Of a stretch of DNA of 64,000 nucleotides, positions 17,423 to 25,613 are shown piece after piece (position 1 is the first letter of the stretch; each line of letters opens with the position of its first letter). The DNA comes from Candidatus Treponema caballi (GTDB lineage: Bacteria > Spirochaetota > Spirochaetia > Treponematales > Treponemataceae): positions 85,068 through 149,067 of the forward strand of contig JAGHRS010000019.1 of assembly GCA_018066285.1 (NCBI GenBank), read 5' to 3'. Under the pieces are notes generated by a model, which worked only from the letters and a program-made list of their open reading frames with translations, searched no databases and was not told the origin of the DNA. A program made the position numbers and the translations under genes.

Positions 17423-19851
17423 CAATAGTTATCGTTCAAAGCCGTCTCGGCTCAACACGCCTTCCGGAAAAGGGGTTGCTCCCCGTCGGCGGAAAGCCTG
17501 CCATCGCTCATGTGCTTGATACCATGCGTCATGTTCCTGCAGATGCGTATTACCTTGCTACTGATGAGGCATCATACGAAAGGCTCGCTCCTGTTGCGGC
17601 AGACTGCGGCTGGGAATGCTTCGCCGGTCCTGCTGAAGATGTGCTTGAACGCTTCTGCCTGCTCATTGAAAAAACACATGCAGACGTTGTTGTCCGGGCA
17701 ACCGGCGATAATCCCTTCCTTTTTGCTGATGCCGCTTCGGCTTCCCTTGAAGAATTTCTGTCAAGAATAGAAAAGGGAAATCCGTGTGACTACTTCACCT
17801 ATACAGGCCTTCCACACGGAAGCGGCATAGAGGTTATGAATGCCGCCTCGCTTCTTGATACAAGAAGGCTTACAAAAAGCCCTTATGACCATGAACATGT
17901 AGGGCCTGCACTCTATAACCACGACGATTATTGGAAATGCGTTTTCGAACCGGCTCCTGAAAAGTGGAATCATCCAGAACTCAGGACGACGATTGACACG
18001 TTCGGAGATTACCGTCGCGCATTACGGATGTTCGAAGCCATGAAGGAAAACGGCCCAGCCTGCGGTTGCGACCCGGCTGCACGGACAGCTGCCATCATTG
18101 AAGCAGCGAACCTTCCGTACATAAAGAATCCGGTACTTTTCGTGCCTTCAACTGAAGCCGGACACGGAACGGGCCATCTCCGCCGCTGTCTTTCTCTTGC
18201 AAAAGAACTGAACGCTGACATATACATCCCTGAAGACGCAACGCTTGCAGAAGCAGAACCGCTGCTTGCCGAAACAGGTCTTGATTCCCTTCAGGTAATC
18301 AGAACGCTGCCGGTTCCGTCCGAAGCAGAACCGCGGTCCATGTATTCGCTTGTTGTTGCAGACATGTTCTCTCTTAAGGATACGTTTGCAAAGAAACTGC
18401 GTGCGCTCGGACCGCTTGCCGCCATTGATGAAGGCTCATCGTTCACAGACTGCTGCGATTACCTGCTCGACATCATTCCGGCTGTGCAGTACACACGGCG
18501 TCCCAATTTCCAGAATGCACAGTTCATTCCGCTTCCGGAGCACAGAAAAACGGCGCCTGTCACTGAATGTAAGACGGCGCTTGTTTCCATCGGCGGTGAA
18601 GACCCTAAGGGCTTTACCGCTGTTGCAAAAGCTGCGTGTGAAGCTCTCGGCCTTGCCGTTACGGCGGTTACCGCGGAGGCTCCCGTTCAGAACCTGAAGG
18701 AAAAGCTCGCTGACTATGACCTTGTTGTCACGCATTACGGCTTTACCGCTTTTGAGGCGCGCGCCGCAGGGTGCCGTGTGCTTACGCTTGCAACCACGCC
18801 GCTTCATCAGAAACTGTCTGAAGCTCAGGGATTCGCCTGCATTCCGGCAAAGGAACTTTCTTCTGCTAAACGTGCTTCGTCAGCTTTCAGCCGTGCCCTT
18901 GTAGAATGCGGAGGTAACGAAGGCTTCCGGCAGACAGAAAGCGGAAGTCACGAAAACGCGGACCTTGCTTCTTACCTCAGGGATCTCGCATCAGGTCACA
19001 GAAACTTCTGTCCTGTGTGCCGTGAAAATGCAGCTGATCCTGTCGTTGCACGCACACAGTACAAAACGTACAGAAAGTGCCCTGTGTGCGGCATGACCTA
19101 TCTTTCATGGAGCAGAAAACCTGTATCGGATTACAGCAAGGCTTATTTCTTTGAAGAATATAAAAATCAGTACGGAAAAACGTATCTTGAAGATTTTGAT
19201 TTAATAAAAAAGCAGGGCGAACGCCGCATGGCAGAAATCTGCGCTCTGTATGACGATAAGAAAAAACTGCCGAAAAAGGTACTCGACATAGGATGTGCGT
19301 ACGGCCCGTTCCTTGCAGCTGCAGCTCAGTCAGGCTGGCGCTGTTACGGAACAGACATATCAGAAGATGCCGTTACATATGTCCGCGACAATCTCGGTTT
19401 TCATGCAGTGACTGCAGCATATCCGGCTCTCGATGCGGATGAGCTTGATTCGCATGCATTCGGAGCCGTGACCATGTGGTATGTCATTGAGCATTTTGAA
19501 GACCTTGACGCCGTTCTGGCAAAGACAGCAGAACTGATTCCTGAAGGCGGCGTTTTCGCGTTCGGTACACCGGCAGGCCACGGCGTCTCATCCACATACT
19601 GCCCGGATAAGTTTTTTGAGCAGAGTCCGTCTGATCATTACAGCATCTGGGATGAAAAGACCTGCGGAAAAATCCTTGCAAAATATGGTTTCAGAGTAGT
19701 GAAGACAGTCTCAACCGGACATCACGCGGAACGTTTCCCGCTTAAAAAGCAGGCAGCCGCCGGTAGTTTCAGATACAGACTGCTCACTGTATTCAGCCGG
19801 ATGCGTCATCTCGGTGACACGTTCGAAGTGTATTGCGTAAAGACAAGGTAA
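17419..19851 (+). CDS. Fusion protein: cytidylyltransferase + PseG-like + methyltransferase
   Basis: The 810-residue protein joins three modules. Residues ~1-235 are an SpsF-type cytidylyltransferase (QSRLGSTRLPEKGLLPVGG, VVRATGDNPF, TTIDTFGDY). Residues ~240-510 are GT-B-like and resemble PseG, the UDP-sugar hydrolase of pseudaminic acid synthesis (GHGTGHLRRCLSLA, SIGGEDPKG, VVTHYGFTAFEARAAG). From ~530 a CxxC...CxxC zinc ribbon (CPVCRENA, CPVCGMTY) leads into a class I SAM methyltransferase (VLDIGCAYGPF near 620). The start at 17419 is preferred over 17401 because it makes an ATGA overlap with the preceding stop. It probably makes and methylates a CMP-activated sugar; the substrate is not determinable. 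Confidence 0.8.
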   Translation: MTIVIVQSRLGSTRLPEKGLLPVGGKPAIAHVLDTMRHVPADAYYLATDEASYERLAPVAADCGWECFAGPAEDVLERFCLLIEKTHADVVVRATGDNPFLFADAASASLEEFLSRIEKGNPCDYFTYTGLPHGSGIEVMNAASLLDTRRLTKSPYDHEHVGPALYNHDDYWKCVFEPAPEKWNHPELRTTIDTFGDYRRALRMFEAMKENGPACGCDPAARTAAIIEAANLPYIKNPVLFVPSTEAGHGTGHLRRCLSLAKELNADIYIPEDATLAEAEPLLAETGLDSLQVIRTLPVPSEAEPRSMYSLVVADMFSLKDTFAKKLRALGPLAAIDEGSSFTDCCDYLLDIIPAVQYTRRPNFQNAQFIPLPEHRKTAPVTECKTALVSIGGEDPKGFTAVAKAACEALGLAVTAVTAEAPVQNLKEKLADYDLVVTHYGFTAFEARAAGCRVLTLATTPLHQKLSEAQGFACIPAKELSSAKRASSAFSRALVECGGNEGFRQTESGSHENADLASYLRDLASGHRNFCPVCRENAADPVVARTQYKTYRKCPVCGMTYLSWSRKPVSDYSKAYFFEEYKNQYGKTYLEDFDLIKKQGERRMAEICALYDDKKKLPKKVLDIGCAYGPFLAAAAQSGWRCYGTDISEDAVTYVRDNLGFHAVTAAYPALDADELDSHAFGAVTMWYVIEHFEDLDAVLAKTAELIPEGGVFAFGTPAGHGVSSTYCPDKFFEQSPSDHYSIWDEKTCGKILAKYGFRVVKTVSTGHHAERFPLKKQAAAGSFRYRLLTVFSRMRHLGDTFEVYCVKTR

Positions 19852-19864
19852 GGGGAGGAATATC

Positions 19865-21466
19865 ATGTCATCAGTTTTCATTTTAGGTGCGGGACTCATG
19901 CAGCGTCCTGCAATTGAGGCGGCTCACCGTCTCGGATACAAGGCGGTTGTCGCTGACGGAAGCCCGAAAGCCCCCTGTGCTGTCCTCGCTGATACGTTTG
20001 TCCATATTGATCTGAAGGACCGTGACGCGCTGTATGCATATGCGCTTTCCATTAAGGATGAGCTTGAAGCTGTTTTCACAGCCGGAACTGACTTTTCCGC
20101 GTCTGTTTCATATGTTGCAGAAAGACTTGGGCTTAAGAGCCATCCGTTTGAGGCTGCACTTAACGCCAGTGACAAGATCAGGATGCGTCGCGCTTTTGCT
20201 GAACATGGTGTTCCGTCTCCTGTATTCTGTGAAATCACTTCTGATGAGTGGAATGTCTGTGTTGCTGAAACTGGTGCGGGGCATCATGCTGCTCAGAAAC
20301 TGCTTGAAAATGCAGGATTTGCAGATTTTCCGCTTGTCATAAAGCCAGTAGACAATATGGGTGGCCGCGGCTGCCGCATGATCAACGATGCTGCTGAACT
20401 TTCAGATGCTGTTTCTGAAGCTTTGAAATATTCCCGCTCAGACCGCGCTGTCCTTGAAGACTACATGAACGGGCCTGAGTTTTCCATTGATGCGCTTGTC
20501 TTTAACGGAGAAGTGACCATTACGGGCTTTGCGGACCGCCATATATACTTCCCGCCGTATTTCATCGAAATGGGACACACCATGAGCACTGACATAGGTC
20601 ATGATGACTGGAATGCGCTTGTCTCGTGCTTTGCATCCGGAATAAAGGCGCTGGGGCTTACGCATGGTGTTGCAAAAGCTGACATAAAGCTTACTCCCCG
20701 CGGTCCTATGATTGGAGAAATTGCCGCCCGGCTTTCAGGCGGCTACATGTCCGGCTGGACATATCCGTATGCGTCTGACTTTTTCCTGACCGAGCAGGCA
20801 TTACTGCTTGCTCTTGGAAAGGAACCCCGTGAAATCATGCAGAAACGCGTACCGACAGATATTCCCGGCATTTATGACGTGCCTTGTGTGCGTACAAGCG
20901 CAGAACGCGCGTGGCTTTCCATTCCTGGAAGAATAAAGGATGTGCTTGGCCTTGAAGACGCCGCACAGAGCGCTTCCATCCGCGATGTCCTGCCACGCGT
21001 TTCAGCCGGTGACACCATCACGTTCCCGGTAAACAATGTCGGAAAATGCGGCAACGTCATTTCTGTGGCGGATACGCGCGAGGCTGCTGTTGCTGCAGCT
21101 GAAAAAGCAATTTCTTCAATAATTGTGCGGCTTGAGAAAGACAATGCTGAAACAGACGCCTTCCTCTCATCTCCGCTTTCCACTGCATATCCGCCGTCAG
21201 CGTACCAGCTTGGTACAGATGTGTATGCGGAAATAGATGCAATTGCCTCCGACGCGCGCTTAACGCTTTCAGCAGACTCTGTCCCCGCACTCCTCAAAGG
21301 TTTTGAAGACTGTGCCGACTGGAACAAACGGACTGTAAAGCAGGCTCTTTCTGCAATTCATGCAGTATGTGGGGACTGCTCCGTACCGGAAAAGAAGTTT
21401 GTATGTGCACTTGTACGCGGGGGCATTCAGGGCGCGCTTTATGTCATTGATACGGAGGTCAGGTAA
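19865..21466 (+). CDS. ATP-grasp carboxylate-amine ligase-like protein
   Basis: The 533-residue protein begins with a Rossmann-like N lobe (FILGAGLMQRPAIEAAHRLG). The ATP-grasp core follows: LNASDKIRMRRAFAEHGVPSP, FPLVIKPVDNMGGRGC (P-loop-like), VLEDYMNGPEFSIDALVF and MIGEIAARLSGGYMSG (metal-binding E and N/S block). The last ~180 residues are not recognised. Such enzymes activate a carboxylate with ATP and join it to an amine or thiol. GGGGAGG lies just upstream of the ATG, 13 nt after the fusion gene, so it is the fourth member of the spiro-SPASM cassette and may attach an acyl or amino acid group to its product. Confidence 0.8.
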   Translation: MSSVFILGAGLMQRPAIEAAHRLGYKAVVADGSPKAPCAVLADTFVHIDLKDRDALYAYALSIKDELEAVFTAGTDFSASVSYVAERLGLKSHPFEAALNASDKIRMRRAFAEHGVPSPVFCEITSDEWNVCVAETGAGHHAAQKLLENAGFADFPLVIKPVDNMGGRGCRMINDAAELSDAVSEALKYSRSDRAVLEDYMNGPEFSIDALVFNGEVTITGFADRHIYFPPYFIEMGHTMSTDIGHDDWNALVSCFASGIKALGLTHGVAKADIKLTPRGPMIGEIAARLSGGYMSGWTYPYASDFFLTEQALLLALGKEPREIMQKRVPTDIPGIYDVPCVRTSAERAWLSIPGRIKDVLGLEDAAQSASIRDVLPRVSAGDTITFPVNNVGKCGNVISVADTREAAVAAAEKAISSIIVRLEKDNAETDAFLSSPLSTAYPPSAYQLGTDVYAEIDAIASDARLTLSADSVPALLKGFEDCADWNKRTVKQALSAIHAVCGDCSVPEKKFVCALVRGGIQGALYVIDTEVR

Positions 21467-21471
21467 CGAAA

Positions 21472-22509
21472 GTGTTTAGGAAAGCGCTGCTTATACTTAC
21501 AGTTTTTTTCCTCGCCATAAGTGTGCTGCCGGCTGAAAATACCGTAAATGTCACTGCGTTTGCTGATGAACTTGATGTCCAGCTGTACTGGGATCCGCTT
21601 ACAGGAAGCTGTATGTTTGAGAAGAACGGTCATTCTGTTTCATTCCGTACCGGTGAAGAAATTGCGCTCTTTGATTATGCAACGTTTGCAATGATTGAAG
21701 CGCCGACAGTGAAAAAGGGCAGCCTGTTCATATCCTCTGATTTTGCTGATAAGATTCAGGGTCTTTTTGACGCTCAGTCAAATGAAAGCCTTTTCAAAGT
21801 CGGTGCAATCCTGATAGATCCTGGTCATGGCGGAAAAGACCCGGGGGCAGTGGCGGAGCATACCATAAATGGGAAAAAAGTTACTGTCTGTGAAAAGGAT
21901 ATTACGCTTGCAGCCTCTAAAAAGCTGTACTCACAGCTCCAGAAGGAGTATCCGGACAAGAAGATAGTCCTGACCCGCTCTGATGACCGCTATCTGTCGC
22001 TTGAGGAACGCGTTTCTATTGCCAATTCACTTTCCCTTGCTCCTGACGAAGCAGTTCTGTATCTGTCCATTCATGTGAACAGCGCGTTTGACAAGAAAGC
22101 TGCCGGTTTTGAAGTCTGGTATCTGAGTCCGGGGTACCGCAGAACGGTCATCAGCGAAGATGAAGTCGATGATGCATCCCTGCGCAATATCCTCAATTCC
22201 ATGATGGAAGAGGAATACACGACAGAAAGCATTCTTATTGCAAAATACATACAGGATGGCCTTAATCTTGAAATCGGCGACAAAGTCCCCAACCGTGGCA
22301 TCAAGCAGGAAGAATGGTTCGTAGTCCGCAATGCAAACATGCCGAGTGTACTTGTTGAGCTTGGATTTGTCTCAAATCCCGCGGAAGCAGCCCTGATGGT
22401 TGATGACGCTTACTTGAACAAGATGGTATCGGGCATATATAATGGCCTCGTTGCGTTTGTGACGCATTTTGAACAGTCCCGGGGATTTACGGGACTCCAG
22501 GAAAGGTAA
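21472..22509 (+). CDS. N-acetylmuramoyl-L-alanine amidase (Amidase_3), exported
   Basis: A GTG start behind GGAGG gives a 345-residue protein with a signal peptide (FRKALLILTVFFLAISVLPAEN). The catalytic zinc-amidase domain begins at ~115: ILIDPGHGGKDPGA (zinc His), a glutamate ligand segment, SIHVNS (second His) and VLVELGFVSNPAEA with the catalytic Glu. The N-terminal ~100 residues may be an envelope-targeting domain. It cleaves the bond between MurNAc and L-alanine in peptidoglycan, as in daughter-cell separation. It starts 5 nt after the ATP-grasp gene and is followed closely by the GerMN gene. Confidence 0.9.
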   Translation: MFRKALLILTVFFLAISVLPAENTVNVTAFADELDVQLYWDPLTGSCMFEKNGHSVSFRTGEEIALFDYATFAMIEAPTVKKGSLFISSDFADKIQGLFDAQSNESLFKVGAILIDPGHGGKDPGAVAEHTINGKKVTVCEKDITLAASKKLYSQLQKEYPDKKIVLTRSDDRYLSLEERVSIANSLSLAPDEAVLYLSIHVNSAFDKKAAGFEVWYLSPGYRRTVISEDEVDDASLRNILNSMMEEEYTTESILIAKYIQDGLNLEIGDKVPNRGIKQEEWFVVRNANMPSVLVELGFVSNPAEAALMVDDAYLNKMVSGIYNGLVAFVTHFEQSRGFTGLQER

Positions 22510-22513
22510 AACC

Positions 22514-23002
22514 GTGGATAAGAAGACCTCATTAATCACAAAAATCATCGTATTTTCATCGATTTTCGTCGTGACCTTTACCATTTCTCTTGTGTATATT
22601 CTGGTCCAGAAAACGGATGAAAGATTCGTCTGTCTTTTTGAATCGCTTGATGATGCAGAAATCCATGTCGAGACAAGATATGTTAACAGAATACCTGAAG
22701 AGGATGAAATCAAATGCTTCTTAAAGGAGCTTCTTCTCGGCCCCATGACAAACCGCTACAGACCGCTGTTTGCTAAAGGCACTACGCTTGAATCCTGCTT
22801 TATCCGCGATGGTGTTCTTTTCATTGATTTGTCTGAAAATGCACTTCTGAAATCCGGTTCATCATCTGAAACGGAACGTGCATGTGAACTGCTGAAAGAA
22901 AACATTATGAAGAATTTCAGTACGGTTACTGACATAAAGATTTTCATTTCCGGTACGGAAGCATATAGAAGAGATAACGTGTTAATCGTAGACGGAGACT
23001 GA
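22514..23002 (+). CDS. Single-pass membrane GerMN-domain protein
   Basis: The GTG at 22514, with AGGAAAGG upstream, is preferred to longer in-frame starts. The 162-residue product has one membrane helix (IIVFSSIFVVTFTISLVYIL) and an extracytoplasmic GerMN domain: IKCFLKELLLGPMT, then GTTLESCFIRDGVLFIDLSE, a signature of GerMN proteins. GerMN domains occur with cell-wall amidases and are thought to act in peptidoglycan contexts. The gene sits 4 nt after the amidase gene, which supports a shared envelope role. It contains no lipobox. Confidence 0.8.
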   Translation: MDKKTSLITKIIVFSSIFVVTFTISLVYILVQKTDERFVCLFESLDDAEIHVETRYVNRIPEEDEIKCFLKELLLGPMTNRYRPLFAKGTTLESCFIRDGVLFIDLSENALLKSGSSSETERACELLKENIMKNFSTVTDIKIFISGTEAYRRDNVLIVDGD

Positions 23003-23019
23003 TTTTCGTAGAAATTTCG

Positions 23020-23049
23020 TTGACAAAAGCAATTGTCCTTTCGTATAAT
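23020..23049 (+). promoter_or_regulatory. Consensus sigma70 promoter of flaA
   Basis: Perfect TTGACA (23020-23025) and perfect TATAAT (23044-23049) are separated by 18 nt and lie 42 nt before the flaA ATG. This indicates housekeeping-sigma transcription rather than sigma28. Confidence 0.85.
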
Positions 23050-23091
23050 CGAAAGTACAAGGCTACATCAATTTCTCATAAGGAGCTTTTA

Positions 23092-24195
23092 ATGAGGAAG
23101 AGTTTTATTGTTATTGCAATTGCACTCCTGCTTGTAGGATCATTTGCAATTTGTGAAGAAGGTGTTCTTATCGATTTTACAAAGTTGAGCGCAGATATTA
23201 CGGTCAACAAAGCGAACGCCAAGACAGATGCTGACGGTAACATCCTTGCTGATGAAAACCGCCACACAGTAATTGATTATGGTGCAACTGCAGGTGCAAC
23301 ATTCACAGAAGACCAGAAGTCACTGATGAAGACATCTCTCTATCTGGGTAACTGGGAAGTTGAGCTTAACTCTTCTGCAAGAAACGCTGTAAGTCTTTCC
23401 AACTCAGTTGTAAAGGCTGCTCCTGTTCGCACAGAGAAAGCAGGTCAGAATGAAGATGAGACTGTTGCAGTAACAGTTCCATTCGCAGGTCAGGAAGTCA
23501 TGGGTGTACGCATTGTATTCCCTGAGACAAACGTAAACTCAAATGCAAAGGTTGTACCTCCATTTGAAATTCCTGCTTTCGATGCAATGGTTGACATTGA
23601 TGATGATGGAAACTCAACAGGAAAGAATACTTCCGGTTCAACAAAGACCCGTTTCGAGGATGGCTATGGTGTTCTGAAGAATGTAGGAACAATCAAGTCA
23701 ATCTCAGTAACAACAATGGGTATGAACTTCCCGCACGGACTGTATGTAATCCTTAAGGATACAGATGGTGTAACACGCCGCTACTTCATGGGTTACCTCG
23801 AGTTCGACGGATGGAAGGAACTGGTTTGGAACAACCCGACATACATTACAGATATCCGTGCACGTGAAATCAGAGTATTCCCGATTTATCCACGCGGAAC
23901 ACCATATGTAAAGTTTGTTGGTTTCCAGATTACACGTGATGCAGCTGATGTTGGCGGAAACTTCGTCGGATACTTCAAGGACGTAAAGATCATCTACGAT
24001 AAGGCACTCCTTACAACAGAGCGTGATATCGCTGATGAAGACCTGTGGGGTATTGTAACAGACCGTGAGTCTGCAAAGCAGGATTACGAGATGACAAGAT
24101 TCGGTAACAAAGAAGTTGACCGCTATCTTGAAAAGGCAAAGTCAGCAACAGAAACAGGATTTACTTCAAGCATCCTTGCTGAAGTTGTTGACTAA
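23092..24195 (+). CDS. flaA: Flagellar filament outer layer (sheath) protein FlaA
   Basis: The ATG at 23092 follows AAGGAG. The 367-residue product has a signal peptide (MRKSFIVIAIALLLVGSFAICEE). The mature part has the FlaA features: a conserved FPETNVNS region, KSISVTTMGMNFPHGLYVIL, GYLEFDGWKELVWNNPTYI and VKFVGFQITRDAADVGG. FlaA is exported to the periplasm, where it coats the FlaB core of spirochaete periplasmic flagella. Codon choice (ACA, TCA, GCA, AAG) is more biased than in neighbouring genes, as expected for abundant protein. A terminator follows directly, so it is probably monocistronic. Confidence 0.93.
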   Translation: MRKSFIVIAIALLLVGSFAICEEGVLIDFTKLSADITVNKANAKTDADGNILADENRHTVIDYGATAGATFTEDQKSLMKTSLYLGNWEVELNSSARNAVSLSNSVVKAAPVRTEKAGQNEDETVAVTVPFAGQEVMGVRIVFPETNVNSNAKVVPPFEIPAFDAMVDIDDDGNSTGKNTSGSTKTRFEDGYGVLKNVGTIKSISVTTMGMNFPHGLYVILKDTDGVTRRYFMGYLEFDGWKELVWNNPTYITDIRAREIRVFPIYPRGTPYVKFVGFQITRDAADVGGNFVGYFKDVKIIYDKALLTTERDIADEDLWGIVTDRESAKQDYEMTRFGNKEVDRYLEKAKSATETGFTSSILAEVVD

Positions 24196-24215
24196 CCAGA
24201 ACTCCGACTGATATG

Positions 24216-24247
24216 AAAAAGACCGTCTTTTATGGCGGTCTTTTTTT
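24216..24247 (+). terminator. Rho-independent terminator after flaA
   Basis: AAAGACCG and CGGTCTTT pair around a ~10-nt loop, followed by a run of T residues, 20 nt after the flaA stop codon. Confidence 0.9.
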
Positions 24248-24304
24248 ATTTTAAATCTGTTTGATGTTGTTTGTGATTTTCCATTTCATATAATAAAAGA
24301 TGAA

Positions 24305-24997
24305 TCAGCGTGTTTTTCTGTAGTAATTGCAGCGTCCTCTTTTTTCTTCAAGCGTAACAAGGTTCATCTTTCGAAAGACCCACAGCATGATACGTGCTTT
24401 TTTGCCAACTTCGGTTTCTATAAGATCGTTGGCGCAGAAGCTTTCTGGAAGCGATGCGGGTAATAACGCAAGATAGTCCTCTTTTCCTGTGAACGTGCGG
24501 CGGCCTTTTATCTCACCTAATGATTTACCCGTTTTAATCCAGTTCTTCCTGAAGCGCCTGCTTTTGTTGACGAGCTGTACTGGTTCCGCTGTCCGCATGC
24601 GGTGTTCCACAACAGAAACGGAAAGAACTTCAAGTGTAAATCCTGGATGCAGCAGAATGGGGTAGAGACCGGTAAGTTCATCGAACATGCTGTATATATT
24701 CGGGCGCTTCGGACTTTTCCGTCTTGAAATACGGCCGCCGCCCTCATCTGTAAGCTCAATTGTCTTTTCTACCACAAGCGGATACACAAGTGTCACTTTG
24801 TGGGATTCAAGCAGGTCCCTGATTTTGGGATACAGTTTTCCTAAGTTTGCTGTCTGTATCTCAATCACATCGCCGGTATCAGTTACAACATCACAAACGT
24901 ACTTACCTGTGCTGACTTCGGTATGACCACCGTAAGTCATTGTATACATGTGTTTTAGCGTGTTGTGAAGGTCAGATTCGTTGTAGGTATTTATCAT
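24305..24997 (-). CDS. Unrecognised protein with DVV...EIQT motif
   Basis: The 230-residue protein (or 233 from a GTG at 25006) is not assigned to a family. Residues ~25-75 read GKYVCDVVTDTGDVIEIQTANLGKL followed by a Lys-containing strand. The acidic residues plus E-I-Q could be a PD-(D/E)xK-like nuclease core, which is inference only. The C-terminal part is basic and ends in a possible winged-helix region (RIMLWVFRKMNLVTLEEK). No ribosome-binding site precedes either start, and a TATAGT box lies 7 nt upstream of the ATG, so a leaderless transcript is possible. It is divergent from mraZ. Confidence 0.6.
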   Translation of the reverse strand: MINTYNESDLHNTLKHMYTMTYGGHTEVSTGKYVCDVVTDTGDVIEIQTANLGKLYPKIRDLLESHKVTLVYPLVVEKTIELTDEGGGRISRRKSPKRPNIYSMFDELTGLYPILLHPGFTLEVLSVSVVEHRMRTAEPVQLVNKSRRFRKNWIKTGKSLGEIKGRRTFTGKEDYLALLPASLPESFCANDLIETEVGKKARIMLWVFRKMNLVTLEEKRGRCNYYRKTR

Positions 24998-25085
24998 AAA
25001 ATTCACTATACAAGGTTACTATACAGACGTATTGTCTCAAATTCTCCAATATCACCTTTTCCTTATATTATCTGCTTAAATTGTG

Positions 25086-25113
25086 TTGACTTTAGAATTT
25101 TTGGGGTTAAAAT
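25086..25113 (+). promoter_or_regulatory. Promoter of the mraZ division operon
   Basis: TTGACT (25086-25091) and TAAAAT (25108-25113) are 16 nt apart, about 44 nt upstream of the mraZ start. The MraZ-type repeats lie immediately downstream. Confidence 0.7.
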
Positions 25114-25122
25114 AGTAAGTAA

Positions 25123-25150
25123 GTGGGAATTAGTGGAGAATAGTGGGTAA
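25123..25150 (+). promoter_or_regulatory. MraZ operator: three GTGG repeats at 10-bp spacing
   Basis: GTGGGAA (25123), GTGGAGA (25133) and GTGGGTA (25143) form three direct repeats with a 10-bp period between promoter and mraZ ATG. MraZ is known to repress its own operon by binding such GTGGG/GTGGA repeats, so autoregulation is expected here. Confidence 0.85.
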
Positions 25151-25156
25151 AAGTAG

Positions 25157-25600
25157 ATGGAATTACTTACTGGCGAGTACCGGAACACATTGGATGAAAA
25201 AGGACGTATTCTTTTTCCTTCACGCCTCCGGACAGAAATTACAGGAAATGTACTCATCGTCACCAAGTCAATTGACAGCTGCTTGTGGCTCTATACTCCC
25301 GAAGAATGGAAAAGTCTTTCTGAGAAAATCATGGGGTCTGCATCCCCGTTTGATCAGAAGGCGCGCCTGGTTATCCGCCATTTGATTGCGCCTGCTCAGG
25401 AAGTTGAGTTCGATAAAGCCGGAAGGCTTTCAATTCCCCAGAGTTTACGCGAGTATGCCGGTCTGTCTAAGGACTGCGTCGTTCTCGGTGTCAATCGCTT
25501 CATTGAACTTTGGGATGCAGCGAAATACCGTGAGTACAACGAGCAGAATGAATCTGCTCTTATTGACGCAACATCTTCACTGACTGACATCTGCTTCTGA
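25157..25600 (+). CDS. mraZ: Transcriptional regulator MraZ
   Basis: The 147-residue protein has two tandem AbrB-like MraZ domains. The first starts ELLTGEYRNTLDEKGRILFP, and the second contains EVEFDKAGRLSIPQSLREYAGL. It binds the repeats in its own leader and heads the division and cell-wall (dcw) operon. Length and start fit the family exactly. No strong ribosome-binding site is visible because the operator occupies the leader. Confidence 0.95.
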   Translation: MELLTGEYRNTLDEKGRILFPSRLRTEITGNVLIVTKSIDSCLWLYTPEEWKSLSEKIMGSASPFDQKARLVIRHLIAPAQEVEFDKAGRLSIPQSLREYAGLSKDCVVLGVNRFIELWDAAKYREYNEQNESALIDATSSLTDICF

Positions 25601-25613
25601 GAGGCTTTTGGAT

